Assembly: GCA_946630645.1 (NCBI GenBank)
Contig: CAMOZD010000030.1
Span: 1 to 8,810, forward strand
Length of the DNA: 8,810 nt
Source of the DNA: an uncultured Lachnospiraceae bacterium
GTDB lineage: Bacteria; Bacillota; Clostridia; Lachnospirales; Lachnospiraceae
Direction: 5' to 3'
Shown: piece after piece, positions 1-5,652 of the stretch
Layout of the letters: each line of letters begins with the position of its first letter
Numbering within the stretch: position 1 is the stretch's first letter
Notes under the pieces: generated by a model
What the model saw: the letters and a program-made list of their open reading frames with translations, nothing else
Databases searched by the model: none
What the model was told of the DNA's origin: nothing
Made by a program: the position numbers and the translations under genes

Positions 1-999
1 GATACCGTTTGGCCCCAGGATTCCGATCTTCCTGCCTCTTTTTACTGCCAGGCTGATCTCTGCCAGAACATGGTCGTAGCCAATCTTCAGATGGTCTGTC
101 TCCAGGACCAGCTTACTGCCCCGGATCTCCGGTTCAATCTTATCGGAAAAACTGTGGCTGTCCTCAGCAGGCGGTGGACCGATCAGGTCCATCCGGTCCA
201 GCATCCTCTTCCTGCTTTTGACCATGGAAGCCTTCCTGGGCTTATGGCGGAAGCGGGCAATCAGGTCCTTCGTTTCCTGAATTTCTTTTTGCTGGGCCTT
301 GTAACGCCTGGTCCATTTCTCCAGTTTTTTCCTCTTCTGTTCCCTGTAGGCAGTGTAATTGCCGGCATATCTGTCAAGATGGCCATCCTTCAGCTCATAG
401 ACCACCTCCACCGTCTCATCGAGGAAATAACGGTCATGGGATACCATGATCACCGCCTTGGGATAATTCCTGATATAATCCTCCAGCCACCTTACCGAAT
501 CCAGATCCAGGTGGTTGGTAGGCTCATCCAGAAGAAGGATATCCGGCCTTTCCATCAAAAGTCTGATCAGGGCCAGCTTGGTCCTCTCCCCACCGGAAAA
601 TGCTCCGATCTTCTTCTTCACATCTGTCTTGTCAAAGCCAAAACCGGTCAGGATCCGGTCATACTCCATCCTTTTGTCATAGTATTCCCGGGAATGAATG
701 TCCAGGCCCGCAAAGAGCTGGTCCATGATCTCCTGGACCCTGACCTCATCATCCTCAAAAGGATGCTGGGCCAGAAGGCCAACGGTCACCTGTTCGGCCA
801 TCCATATCTGGGGCTGGAAAAGGCTGTCATCCCTGTCCGGGGCCAGCTCTGAGGCTATGAGACGGAGCAGGGTGGTCTTGCCCGCCCCGTTGGCCCCGAC
901 CAGGGCTATCTTCTCATGATGTTTAATTTCAAAATTCACATGATTGAGGACCAGCTCGCCGCCCAGCGAAACTGATCCCTGTCTGATCTGATATAACAT
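1..999 (-). CDS. ABC-F family ATP-binding protein, C-terminus cut by the window edge
   Basis: The first 333 residues of a soluble duplicated ATPase of the ABC-F type are visible. Members of this family act on the ribosome as translation factors or antibiotic-protection proteins and lack membrane domains. Domain 1 has Walker A GANGAGKTT (35-43), the signature FSGGE (134-138), Walker B ILLLDEPTNH (154-163) and the switch histidine in SHDRYFL (188). A highly basic helical linker follows (about 214-275), as expected for the ABC-F interdomain arm. Domain 2 begins near residue 294 and stops inside its Walker A (GPNG), so roughly the last third is outside the window. The ATG lies 22 bases after the stop of the preceding ATPase gene. 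The nearest Shine-Dalgarno-like AAGG (1017-1020) is 17 bases from the ATG, which is too far, so translational coupling is possible. Family assignment is firm; whether it is a housekeeping (Uup/YdiF-like) or resistance type cannot be told. Confidence 0.93.
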   Translation of the reverse strand, partial: MLYQIRQGSVSLGGELVLNHVNFEIKHHEKIALVGANGAGKTTLLRLIASELAPDRDDSLFQPQIWMAEQVTVGLLAQHPFEDDEVRVQEIMDQLFAGLDIHSREYYDKRMEYDRILTGFGFDKTDVKKKIGAFSGGERTKLALIRLLMERPDILLLDEPTNHLDLDSVRWLEDYIRNYPKAVIMVSHDRYFLDETVEVVYELKDGHLDRYAGNYTAYREQKRKKLEKWTRRYKAQQKEIQETKDLIARFRHKPRKASMVKSRKRMLDRMDLIGPPPAEDSHSFSDKIEPEIRGSKLVLETDHLKIGYDHVLAEISLAVKRGRKIGILGPNGI

Positions 1000-1021
1000 A
1001 TTAATATATACAAATACCTTG

Positions 1022-1438
1022 TCACAGTTTCTTTTCCAGGATCAGGATATTCCACCCGTCCCGGTAGCTGTAATGGACCTGGTCTGCCGTCTTGTATACC
1101 ATCAGGATACCCAGGCCGCCGACTCCCCTGTCCTCCACGTGCAGTCTGGTGGATTCCTCCTCCTGCTCAAGGCACTCAGCGGGATTAAAGGGCATCCCCT
1201 GGTCCCTGAAGGTAATCCTGACCAGGGACAATTCCTCTTCATATTCATAGGACAGGGTCAGGTCGCCCTCTTCTTCCCCATAAGCATAGCTTGCCACATT
1301 GACAAAAAGCTCCTCGACAGCCATCTGCAGCTGCAGGGAGGTCTTCATGGGGCAGCCAATGGAATCCAGCCACTCTCCCAGAGCATCCTGGACCATGGAA
1401 AGGTTGGAAATATGAGCTTTTACAGTCAATGTCATCAT
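1022..1438 (-). CDS. RsbW/SpoIIAB-like anti-sigma ATPase (serine kinase)
   Basis: A 138-residue protein of the GHKL fold, HATPase_c_2 type, as in SpoIIAB, RsbW and related partner-switching kinases. The Bergerat ATP site is complete: N-box VEELFVN with E43 and N47, G1 box DQGMPFNP (79-86), and a glycine-rich G2 box GVGGLGILMV (105-114). Family members bind a sigma factor or another target and phosphorylate a serine on a STAS antagonist; the STAS gene lies directly upstream. I chose the ATG at 1438 because GGAGG (1447-1451) sits 8 bases before it. A TTG at 1444 would leave only two bases, and the next ATG (1435) would leave eleven. The STAS gene is 79 bases upstream with no evident terminator between them, so they are probably co-transcribed. 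The true target is unknown because no sigma factor is adjacent. Confidence 0.88.
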   Translation of the reverse strand: MMTLTVKAHISNLSMVQDALGEWLDSIGCPMKTSLQLQMAVEELFVNVASYAYGEEEGDLTLSYEYEEELSLVRITFRDQGMPFNPAECLEQEEESTRLHVEDRGVGGLGILMVYKTADQVHYSYRDGWNILILEKKL

Positions 1439-1446
1439 AACCAAAT

Positions 1447-1451
1447 CCTCC
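1447..1451 (-). promoter_or_regulatory. Ribosome binding site that fixes the start of the RsbW-like gene
   Basis: The minus strand reads GGAGG eight bases before the ATG at 1438. It overlaps the upstream context of the alternative TTG at 1444 too closely for that codon to be used. Confidence 0.75.
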
Positions 1452-1517
1452 CGGCGCCTGAAATCAAGGTCGCCATCCCCCTTCCCCGGTCAGGAAAAGA
1501 AGGCCTTACAAAGCTGC

Positions 1518-1814
1518 TTATTCGATGGTAAGTATATCTACAAAACCAGTGACATCAAAGACATCAAGCACCGGCTCACTGGCATGGATCACCTTCATGC
1601 TGCCCTGCTTATTCATCACCTTCTGGGCATACAGAAGAACCCGGAGACCTGCGGAGGATATATACTCAAGCTTCTCAAAATCGAAGGTCAGGTCAGTAAT
1701 TCCTTCTAAAGATGTCTTTAGTTCTTCTTCCAGCTGAGGGGATGTCATGGTATCAAGACGTCCTTCCAAAGCGATCACAAGAGATGTTCCATTAAGCTTT
1801 TTATCGATTGTCAT
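1518..1814 (-). CDS. STAS-domain anti-sigma factor antagonist (SpoIIAA/RsbV-like)
   Basis: A 98-residue single STAS domain, the usual length for this family. It contains the central motif YISSAGLRVLL (51-61). By alignment with the D-S-T/S-G motif of RsbV and SpoIIAA, S54 is the likely phosphoacceptor, with S53 in place of the usual aspartate; SSAG variants of this motif are common. In known systems the unphosphorylated form binds the anti-sigma ATPase and releases its target. Its likely kinase is the next gene. The start is the ATG at 1814, because AGAGGAG (1822-1828) lies seven bases upstream. A longer reading to 1859 would add 15 residues rich in Ser and Tyr and would put this ribosome site inside the gene. 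A good promoter lies about 70 bases upstream. Function is clear at family level; the process controlled is not visible here. Confidence 0.9.
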   Translation of the reverse strand: MTIDKKLNGTSLVIALEGRLDTMTSPQLEEELKTSLEGITDLTFDFEKLEYISSAGLRVLLYAQKVMNKQGSMKVIHASEPVLDVFDVTGFVDILTIE

Positions 1815-1821
1815 AAGGCTG

Positions 1822-1828
1822 CTCCTCT
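1822..1828 (-). promoter_or_regulatory. Ribosome binding site deciding the STAS gene start
   Basis: AGAGGAG on the minus strand, seven bases before the ATG at 1814. It rules against the 15-residue longer reading. Confidence 0.75.
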
Positions 1829-1888
1829 CATATATATAGTGACTACAGGATACTAGCAACTATAGGATAATTATGTAAATCTCATCCC

Positions 1889-1917
1889 ATTCTATCACAG
1901 TGATTATGATTATTCAA
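1889..1917 (-). promoter_or_regulatory. SigA-type promoter for the STAS/RsbW-like/ABC-F unit
   Basis: On the minus strand, TTGAAT (1917-1912) is followed after exactly 17 bases by TAGAAT (1894-1889). The bases TGA precede the -10 box, giving an extended -10. The predicted start is near 1882, leaving a leader of about 68 bases before the ATG at 1814. The leader contains TATAGT and ACTATA arms (about 1835-1863) that could pair, but weakly. Called by eye only. Confidence 0.6.
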
Positions 1918-1938
1918 TAAGAGAACAAGGGCATACCA

Positions 1939-1955
1939 AGAGGCATCAGGCCTCT
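1939..1955 (-). terminator. Hairpin over the hydF stop codon, possible weak terminator
   Basis: AGAGGC and GCCTCT form a perfect 6-bp stem with a five-base loop and span the hydF TGA. The downstream minus-strand sequence is only moderately U-rich and has no clean U tract, so termination may be inefficient and some readthrough into the STAS unit is possible. Confidence 0.3.
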
Positions 1956-3145
1956 GAAAACGGCAGCACTTCCCTGATGCTTCTTTCCAGAATTCCCTTC
2001 ATATGGGCTATGGCTATCCCGTAATTGGTGAAGGGGACCCCCTCCTTCACCGCCAGGCCTTCCCTGGTCTTAAGCTCTCTTGGGTTTAACATACAGGCAC
2101 CGCAATGGATTACCAGGGCATAGCTGGTCAGGTCCCGGGGAAATTCCCTGCCTGAACTGGTTTCGATAATGAGGTCCTTACCCGTATACTGGCGCAGCCA
2201 GCGGGGCAGCTTTACGGTACCAATATCATCACATTGCCGATGGTGGGTGCAGCCTTCCGAAATCAGGATCCTGTCCCCATCCCTGAGCCGGTCAATCTGC
2301 CGGCAGCCGGCAACGGCTGTCTCCAGAAAGCCCTTGTACCTGGCCATGAGAATAGAAAAAGAAGTAAGGGGCACCCGGTCAGGAACTATGGCAGCTACCT
2401 GCTCAAAGACCTGGCTGTCAGTAATCACCATATCCGGGTCTGCCGGCAAACGGTCAAGCAGGTCCTGCAGCTGGCTTTCCTTAACACATACTGCCATCCT
2501 GTCCCCGTCCAGGATATCCCGGAGGACCTGCTGCTGGGGCAGGATGATCCGGCCCCTGGGGGCGGCGGAATCGATGGGAATCACCAGGACTGCCAGGGCG
2601 GCGGGAGCCAGCAGGTCCCGGACAAGGGGTCTTTCCTGCCTGTCCCGGCCTGCCTTCAGGGCCAGAGCCGCCATCCTTTCCTTGAGTTCATGAATCCCCT
2701 GGCCTGTCAGGGCACTGACGTAAAAGGCATCAGGCTGGGGAGTCTGAGTCATCAGGTCCTGTTTATTATACACGAGAAGATAAGTAATCTTTTTTTCCCG
2801 GAAAAGGTCCAGCAGTTCCCGGTCCTCACTGACCAGGCCCCGGCCCGCATCTACCACCAGGACTGCCAGGTCCGTCCTGTCCAGGATCTCCCTGGTCTTT
2901 TTAACCCGGAGCTCTCCCAGGTCACCGGAATCATCATAACCCGGTGTATCTATAATCATCACCGGTCCCAGGGGCAGCAGCTCCATGGCCTTGTAAACTG
3001 GGTCCGTGGTGGTCCCCTTCCGGTCTGATACTACAGCCAGCTCCTGGCCGGTCACTGCATTGACCAGGCTGGACTTGCCGGCATTCCTCTGTCCGAAAAA
3101 ACCTATATGCAGCCGCTCTCCCGAAGGTGTATCATTTAATCCCAT
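1946..3145 (-). CDS. hydF: [FeFe]-hydrogenase H-cluster maturation GTPase HydF
   Basis: A 399-residue protein of the usual HydF length. HydF is the cytoplasmic scaffold on which the di-iron subcluster made with the radical-SAM enzymes HydE and HydG is assembled and passed to apo-HydA. The N-terminal GTPase has P-loop GQRNAGKS (18-25), switch threonines TTT (45-47), DTPG (66-69), NKQD (127-130) and SAL (144-146). After a dimerisation region, the C-terminal cluster domain carries C299-x-H301 and, 45 residues later, H347-C348-x-x-C351, matching the HydF CxH...HCxxC metal-binding signature. The ATG at 3145 is preceded at seven bases by AGAGGA (3153-3158), so the 31-residue longer reading is rejected. 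No hydE, hydG or hydrogenase gene is in view. The gene appears monocistronic, with its own promoter and a terminator upstream. GTPases such as Era or Der lack the cysteine domain, so the call is firm. Confidence 0.96.
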   Translation of the reverse strand: MGLNDTPSGERLHIGFFGQRNAGKSSLVNAVTGQELAVVSDRKGTTTDPVYKAMELLPLGPVMIIDTPGYDDSGDLGELRVKKTREILDRTDLAVLVVDAGRGLVSEDRELLDLFREKKITYLLVYNKQDLMTQTPQPDAFYVSALTGQGIHELKERMAALALKAGRDRQERPLVRDLLAPAALAVLVIPIDSAAPRGRIILPQQQVLRDILDGDRMAVCVKESQLQDLLDRLPADPDMVITDSQVFEQVAAIVPDRVPLTSFSILMARYKGFLETAVAGCRQIDRLRDGDRILISEGCTHHRQCDDIGTVKLPRWLRQYTGKDLIIETSSGREFPRDLTSYALVIHCGACMLNPRELKTREGLAVKEGVPFTNYGIAIAHMKGILERSIREVLPFSEA

Positions 3146-3181
3146 AGTTTTGTCCTCTTTTACTTTCTTATCTTTTAACGG

Positions 3182-3205
3182 CAGCCGGGGAAAATGCACC
3201 GGCTG
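3182..3205 (-). promoter_or_regulatory. Hairpin in the hydF 5' leader
   Basis: CAGCCGG and CCGGCTG form a perfect 7-bp stem with a ten-base loop, about 25 bases before the hydF ribosome site. No U tract follows it on the minus strand, so it is not an intrinsic terminator. It may stabilise the mRNA or be a protein-binding site. No known riboswitch is recognised. Confidence 0.4.
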
Positions 3206-3207
3206 TA

Positions 3208-3220
3208 ATAATCCGATTAT
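3208..3220. promoter_or_regulatory. Palindrome near the predicted hydF transcription start
   Basis: ATAATC-C-GATTAT is a perfect 6-1-6 palindrome about 15-25 bases downstream of the predicted hydF start. AT-rich 6-1-6 or 7-1-7 palindromes are typical of Fur/PerR-class operators, but this does not match any consensus I can name exactly. Confidence 0.3.
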
Positions 3221-3240
3221 CACCAGGAATTCTTTCACTT

Positions 3241-3269
3241 AATATATTACATCCGGCTTCATAAAGCAA
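3241..3269 (-). promoter_or_regulatory. SigA-type promoter for hydF
   Basis: On the minus strand, TTGCTT (3269-3264) and TATATT (3246-3241) are separated by 17 bases. The predicted start is near 3234, giving a leader of about 90 bases. The -35 box lies inside an inverted repeat (3254-3287), so occupancy by a regulator would be expected to affect it. Confidence 0.5.
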
Positions 3270-3287
3270 TGAAAAGGATAGAAGCCG
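3254..3287. repeat. Inverted repeat surrounding the hydF -35 box
   Basis: CGGCTTC (3254-3260) and GAAGCCG (3281-3287) are perfect 7-bp arms separated by 20 bases that include the -35 hexamer. The arm spacing is about 2.5 helical turns. It may be an operator for redox or hydrogenase control; no matching regulator is known from the sequence alone. Confidence 0.35.
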
Positions 3288-3363
3288 CCCGACAAAAAGG
3301 CCAGGACCAATTTAACCAAAGGAACAAGAGGAAATTCCAAAGGCAGCAGATACTCAGAGACAG

Positions 3364-3404
3364 AAAAAAGCCGCCGGAACCCCTGGGGGATGGGAACCAG
3401 CGAC
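3364..3404 (-). terminator. Rho-independent terminator after the Fur-like gene
   Basis: On the minus strand GTCGCTGG (3404-3397) pairs with CCGGCGGC (3377-3370) over 8 bp, including two G-U pairs. A short CCC/GGG helix is possible inside the loop. Six U residues follow directly (3369-3364). It lies 65 bases beyond the Fur-like stop codon and separates that gene from hydF. The rest of the 3146-3468 gap holds only the hydF promoter and leader elements listed separately. Confidence 0.75.
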
Positions 3405-3468
3405 TAAAATCTTCCTATTAATACTTTTCAAATATACCTGAAAACCAGGATCTCTCCCGGGAAAATTC

Positions 3469-3939
3469 TTATCTGGAAAACTCGCAGGACTTGACAGTGA
3501 CACTTTTTATCCTGGAATTCACCGGGTAACCAAGGGCCGCAAGGCCTTCCTGAACCACACTGTTCCAGGTCTTTCCCGTCAGCTCGATGACAGTCTGGTC
3601 ATCGAACTCAATGACGCAGGCATCCTTGACCTCGCACTCGGGACCACAGGCAATCTTATACATATTTTTCCGGTTGATAGCACCGATTTCCTCAAGGATA
3701 TTAATCATCCGGTAAACCGTGGCTGTCCCGATATGTTTATCCTTCATGGCGGCCTTGTAATATATCTCCTTACAGCTGGAGCAGTCTTCATTAAGAATGA
3801 CATCAAGGAGCATCTTCCTCTGTTTGGTAATCCGGCATCCTCTGGCCTTAAGCTGCTGCAAAATGATATCACGCTGCATATTAGTATGATGAAAATCCAC
3901 ATTGTTTATCTCAAGTTCTTTAGCTGCTGTCATCTGCAT
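3469..3939 (-). CDS. Fur-family transcriptional regulator, atypical metal-binding region
   Basis: A 156-residue protein with the Fur winged-helix domain: LKARGCRITKQRKMLLDVI (about 31-49), a recognition-helix region GTATVYRMINILEEIG (71-86) and a wing ending near MYKI (93-96). The C-terminal half keeps the Fur shape (VIEF, then a helix and a final strand). However, it lacks the HHDH-like cluster and paired CxxC motifs of Fur, Zur and PerR. There is no histidine after residue 69. Instead it carries seven cysteines: C35, C53, C56, C98, C102, C108 and C152. Sensing by thiols, by an unusual metal site or by a cofactor is therefore possible. I chose ATG 3939; a TTG at 3945 is four bases from the GAGG ribosome site and adds two residues, and ATG 3933 is also possible. 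Its promoter overlaps an operator-like dyad, suggesting autoregulation. The physiological ligand is unknown. Confidence 0.85.
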   Translation of the reverse strand: MQMTAAKELEINNVDFHHTNMQRDIILQQLKARGCRITKQRKMLLDVILNEDCSSCKEIYYKAAMKDKHIGTATVYRMINILEEIGAINRKNMYKIACGPECEVKDACVIEFDDQTVIELTGKTWNSVVQEGLAALGYPVNSRIKSVTVKSCEFSR

Positions 3940-4008
3940 CTTCAATCAACCTCTTTCCAAGCCTGGCTTCCCAATAAAAATATCTTTGATTAGAAGTCTT
4001 TAATAAAA

Positions 4009-4033
4009 ATTAGTCGTACCAAACCTAACTAAT
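4009..4033. promoter_or_regulatory. Operator-like dyad over the Fur-like gene promoter
   Basis: ATTAGT (4009-4014) and ACTAAT (4028-4033) are inverted. The longer half-site CCTAACTAAT (4024-4033) is identical to one at 8121-8130 in front of the plus-strand RNA. The element covers the predicted -10 box and start site of the Fur-like gene, where a repressor would block transcription. Confidence 0.5.
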
Positions 4034-4057
4034 AAAAATAAAATGCCCCTCAGGCAA
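4029..4057 (-). promoter_or_regulatory. Candidate promoter of the Fur-like gene
   Basis: On the minus strand, TTGCCT (4057-4052) and TATTAG (4034-4029) are spaced by 17 bases. Each matches four of six consensus bases. The predicted start is near 4022, with a leader of about 83 bases. The -10 box is part of the dyad at 4009-4033. Confidence 0.4.
4031..4056 (-). terminator. Possible short-stem terminator of the trkA-trkH unit
   Basis: On the minus strand TGCCT and GGGCA (4056-4044) can form a 5-bp stem with a three-base loop, followed by TTTTATTTTTATT. The U tract is good but the stem is short. It overlaps the proposed -35 box of the Fur-like gene, so it may do both jobs or only one. Confidence 0.35.
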
Positions 4058-4074
4058 ACCTTTTACCCACACTG

Positions 4075-4112
4075 ATAGCCTGCCATCCCCCTAAGGGGAG
4101 GCAGATTGCTAT
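4075..4112. repeat. Strong long hairpin between trkH and the Fur-like gene, no U tract
   Basis: Read on the minus strand, ATAGC and GCTAT form the outer arms. Inside, CTGCCTCCCC pairs with GGGGA-T-GGCAG (one bulge) around a TTAG loop. The two helices give about 15 paired positions. Neither strand continues into a run of T, so a simple intrinsic terminator is unlikely. It may be an mRNA 3'-end structure protecting the trk transcript, or an element in a longer leader of the Fur-like gene. Confidence 0.5.
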
Positions 4113-4134
4113 AAGTATGTTATGTGCATAATAC

Positions 4135-4152
4135 TAGAGTTAGTATACTCTA
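4135..4152. repeat. Short inverted repeat just beyond the trkH stop
   Basis: TAGAGT and ACTCTA are perfect 6-bp arms around TAGTAT, ending two bases before the trkH stop codon. A second dyad, TTATG-TG-CATAA (4120-4131), lies next to it. The loop contains GTTAGTA, loosely like the TTAGT half-sites at 4009 and 8111. Function unknown. Confidence 0.35.
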
Positions 4153-4153
4153 A

Positions 4154-5641
4154 TTAATATTTCCTGTCAAGATTTCTGCTCTGGACAATTTTACTTTTCC
4201 GGCTGATCACTTCCTTCCACAGGACAGGATGACAAAGGATCAGGAGGGGAAAGAGTTCCAGCCTTCCGGCCAGCATGTCAAAAATCAAGACAATCTTGGA
4301 GAAAGAATTCATAAAACCAAAGTTTGCCGCCGGGCCAACCAGCTCCAGGCCGGGACCTATATTATTGAAGGTGGCGGCGACGGCCGTAAAATTAGTTACC
4401 AGGTCATGACCCTCCAGGGAAATCAGGAGGACGGATATGGCAAAAAGCATCATGTAGGTACAGAAAAATACATTGGTTGCCCTGACCACTTCATGCTCTA
4501 TAAGCTTACCGTCCATCTTGATCTTTTTGATACTTTTAGGATGGAGGAAGGAATTGAGCTCTTTGAGCATGGTCTTGATAAGGACAAGAATCCTGGAAAC
4601 CTTAATTCCTCCTCCGGTAGAACCGGCACAGGCCCCGATGAACATGAGCAGGACCAGAATGGTTCTGCTGGTCTGGGACCAGACATTGAAGTCGGCTGTA
4701 GAGAAACCGGTCGTTGTGATAATGGACCCCACCTGGAAGGCTGAAGTCCGCAGGGCATTGGAGAAATCCATGGTTCTTACCAGGTCTGTGGTAATCATGG
4801 CTACAGCTGCCAGGATAATAAGGAAATAAGCCCTGACCTCCTCCATCTGAAATGCCTTTTTGGCCTTCTTGAACAAGATGAAATAGTAGGCGTTGAAATT
4901 GACGCCAAAGAGAATCATAAATATGGTAATCACCCACTGCAGGTAGGGTGAAAAACTGGCCATACTGGAATTGAGGAAACCAAAACCTCCAGTTCCCGCT
5001 GTTCCAAAGGTGGTCAGGAGGGCCTCATAGACCGTCATGCCTCCAAGGAGCAAAAGAACCAGCTCCAGAATGGAGATTCCCAGATAAATGGTATACAAAA
5101 TCCTGGCTGTGTAAGCCACCTTGGGCACCAGCTTGCCTACGGAGGGACCCGGGCTTTCCGCCTTCATGAGATTAAAGTTGCTGCCTCCGCTCAAAGGGAT
5201 GATGGCCAGGAGGAACACAAGGACTCCCATGCCCCCTACCCAATGGGTAAAGCTGCGCCAGAAAAGGGCTGTCCTTGACAGGACTTCCACATCACTCAGG
5301 ATGCTGGACCCGGTGGTGGTAAAGCCGGATACGGTCTCGAAAAGAGCGTCAATATAGGAAGGAATCTCCCCTGAAATATAAAAGGGCAGGGCCCCGAAAA
5401 TACTGAGGAAAATCCAGCTTAAAGCCGTGGCCGCACAGCCCTCCTTCAGGTAAAAGACATCGCTTTTCGACTTTCTTAATGTAAATATAAAACCAACAGC
5501 CAGGCATATGGCCGCAGTCAGCAGATAATACCAGCCTGCCCTCTCCTGGTAAAACAGGGCAGTCATACAGGGAAGCAGCAGCAGGGCCGCCTCAACCTTC
5601 AAAACCTGGCCGACTATAATCCGAACGATTGAACTGTTCAT
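4154..5641 (-). CDS. trkH: Potassium uptake channel subunit, TrkH family
   Basis: A 495-residue polytopic membrane protein of the TrkH/TrkG/KtrB superfamily, the K+-conducting pore of the Trk system. The four pore-loop selectivity segments are all visible: GFTTTGSS (106-113), GTAGTGGFGF (213-222), ITTTGFSTADF (308-318) and NNIGPGLE (426-433). Each has its conserved glycine and is flanked by hydrophobic helices. The typical late motif MLAGRLELFPLLIL (456-469) follows the last pore loop. Length matches TrkH better than the shorter KtrB. The ATG at 5641 has GGAGG five bases upstream, and that site touches the trkA stop, leaving only 11 bases between the genes. The two are therefore almost certainly co-transcribed and translationally coupled, and the TrkA ring should gate this channel from the cytoplasmic side. 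Confidence 0.95.
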   Translation of the reverse strand: MNSSIVRIIVGQVLKVEAALLLLPCMTALFYQERAGWYYLLTAAICLAVGFIFTLRKSKSDVFYLKEGCAATALSWIFLSIFGALPFYISGEIPSYIDALFETVSGFTTTGSSILSDVEVLSRTALFWRSFTHWVGGMGVLVFLLAIIPLSGGSNFNLMKAESPGPSVGKLVPKVAYTARILYTIYLGISILELVLLLLGGMTVYEALLTTFGTAGTGGFGFLNSSMASFSPYLQWVITIFMILFGVNFNAYYFILFKKAKKAFQMEEVRAYFLIILAAVAMITTDLVRTMDFSNALRTSAFQVGSIITTTGFSTADFNVWSQTSRTILVLLMFIGACAGSTGGGIKVSRILVLIKTMLKELNSFLHPKSIKKIKMDGKLIEHEVVRATNVFFCTYMMLFAISVLLISLEGHDLVTNFTAVAATFNNIGPGLELVGPAANFGFMNSFSKIVLIFDMLAGRLELFPLLILCHPVLWKEVISRKSKIVQSRNLDRKY

Positions 5642-5652
5642 GGTGACCTCCG

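Noticed and set aside
70..852. Long plus-strand open frame of about 260 codons
   Set aside because: It lies antisense to the ABC-F gene, whose minus-strand frame contains all expected motifs. The plus translation has no recognisable domain and no good ribosome site.
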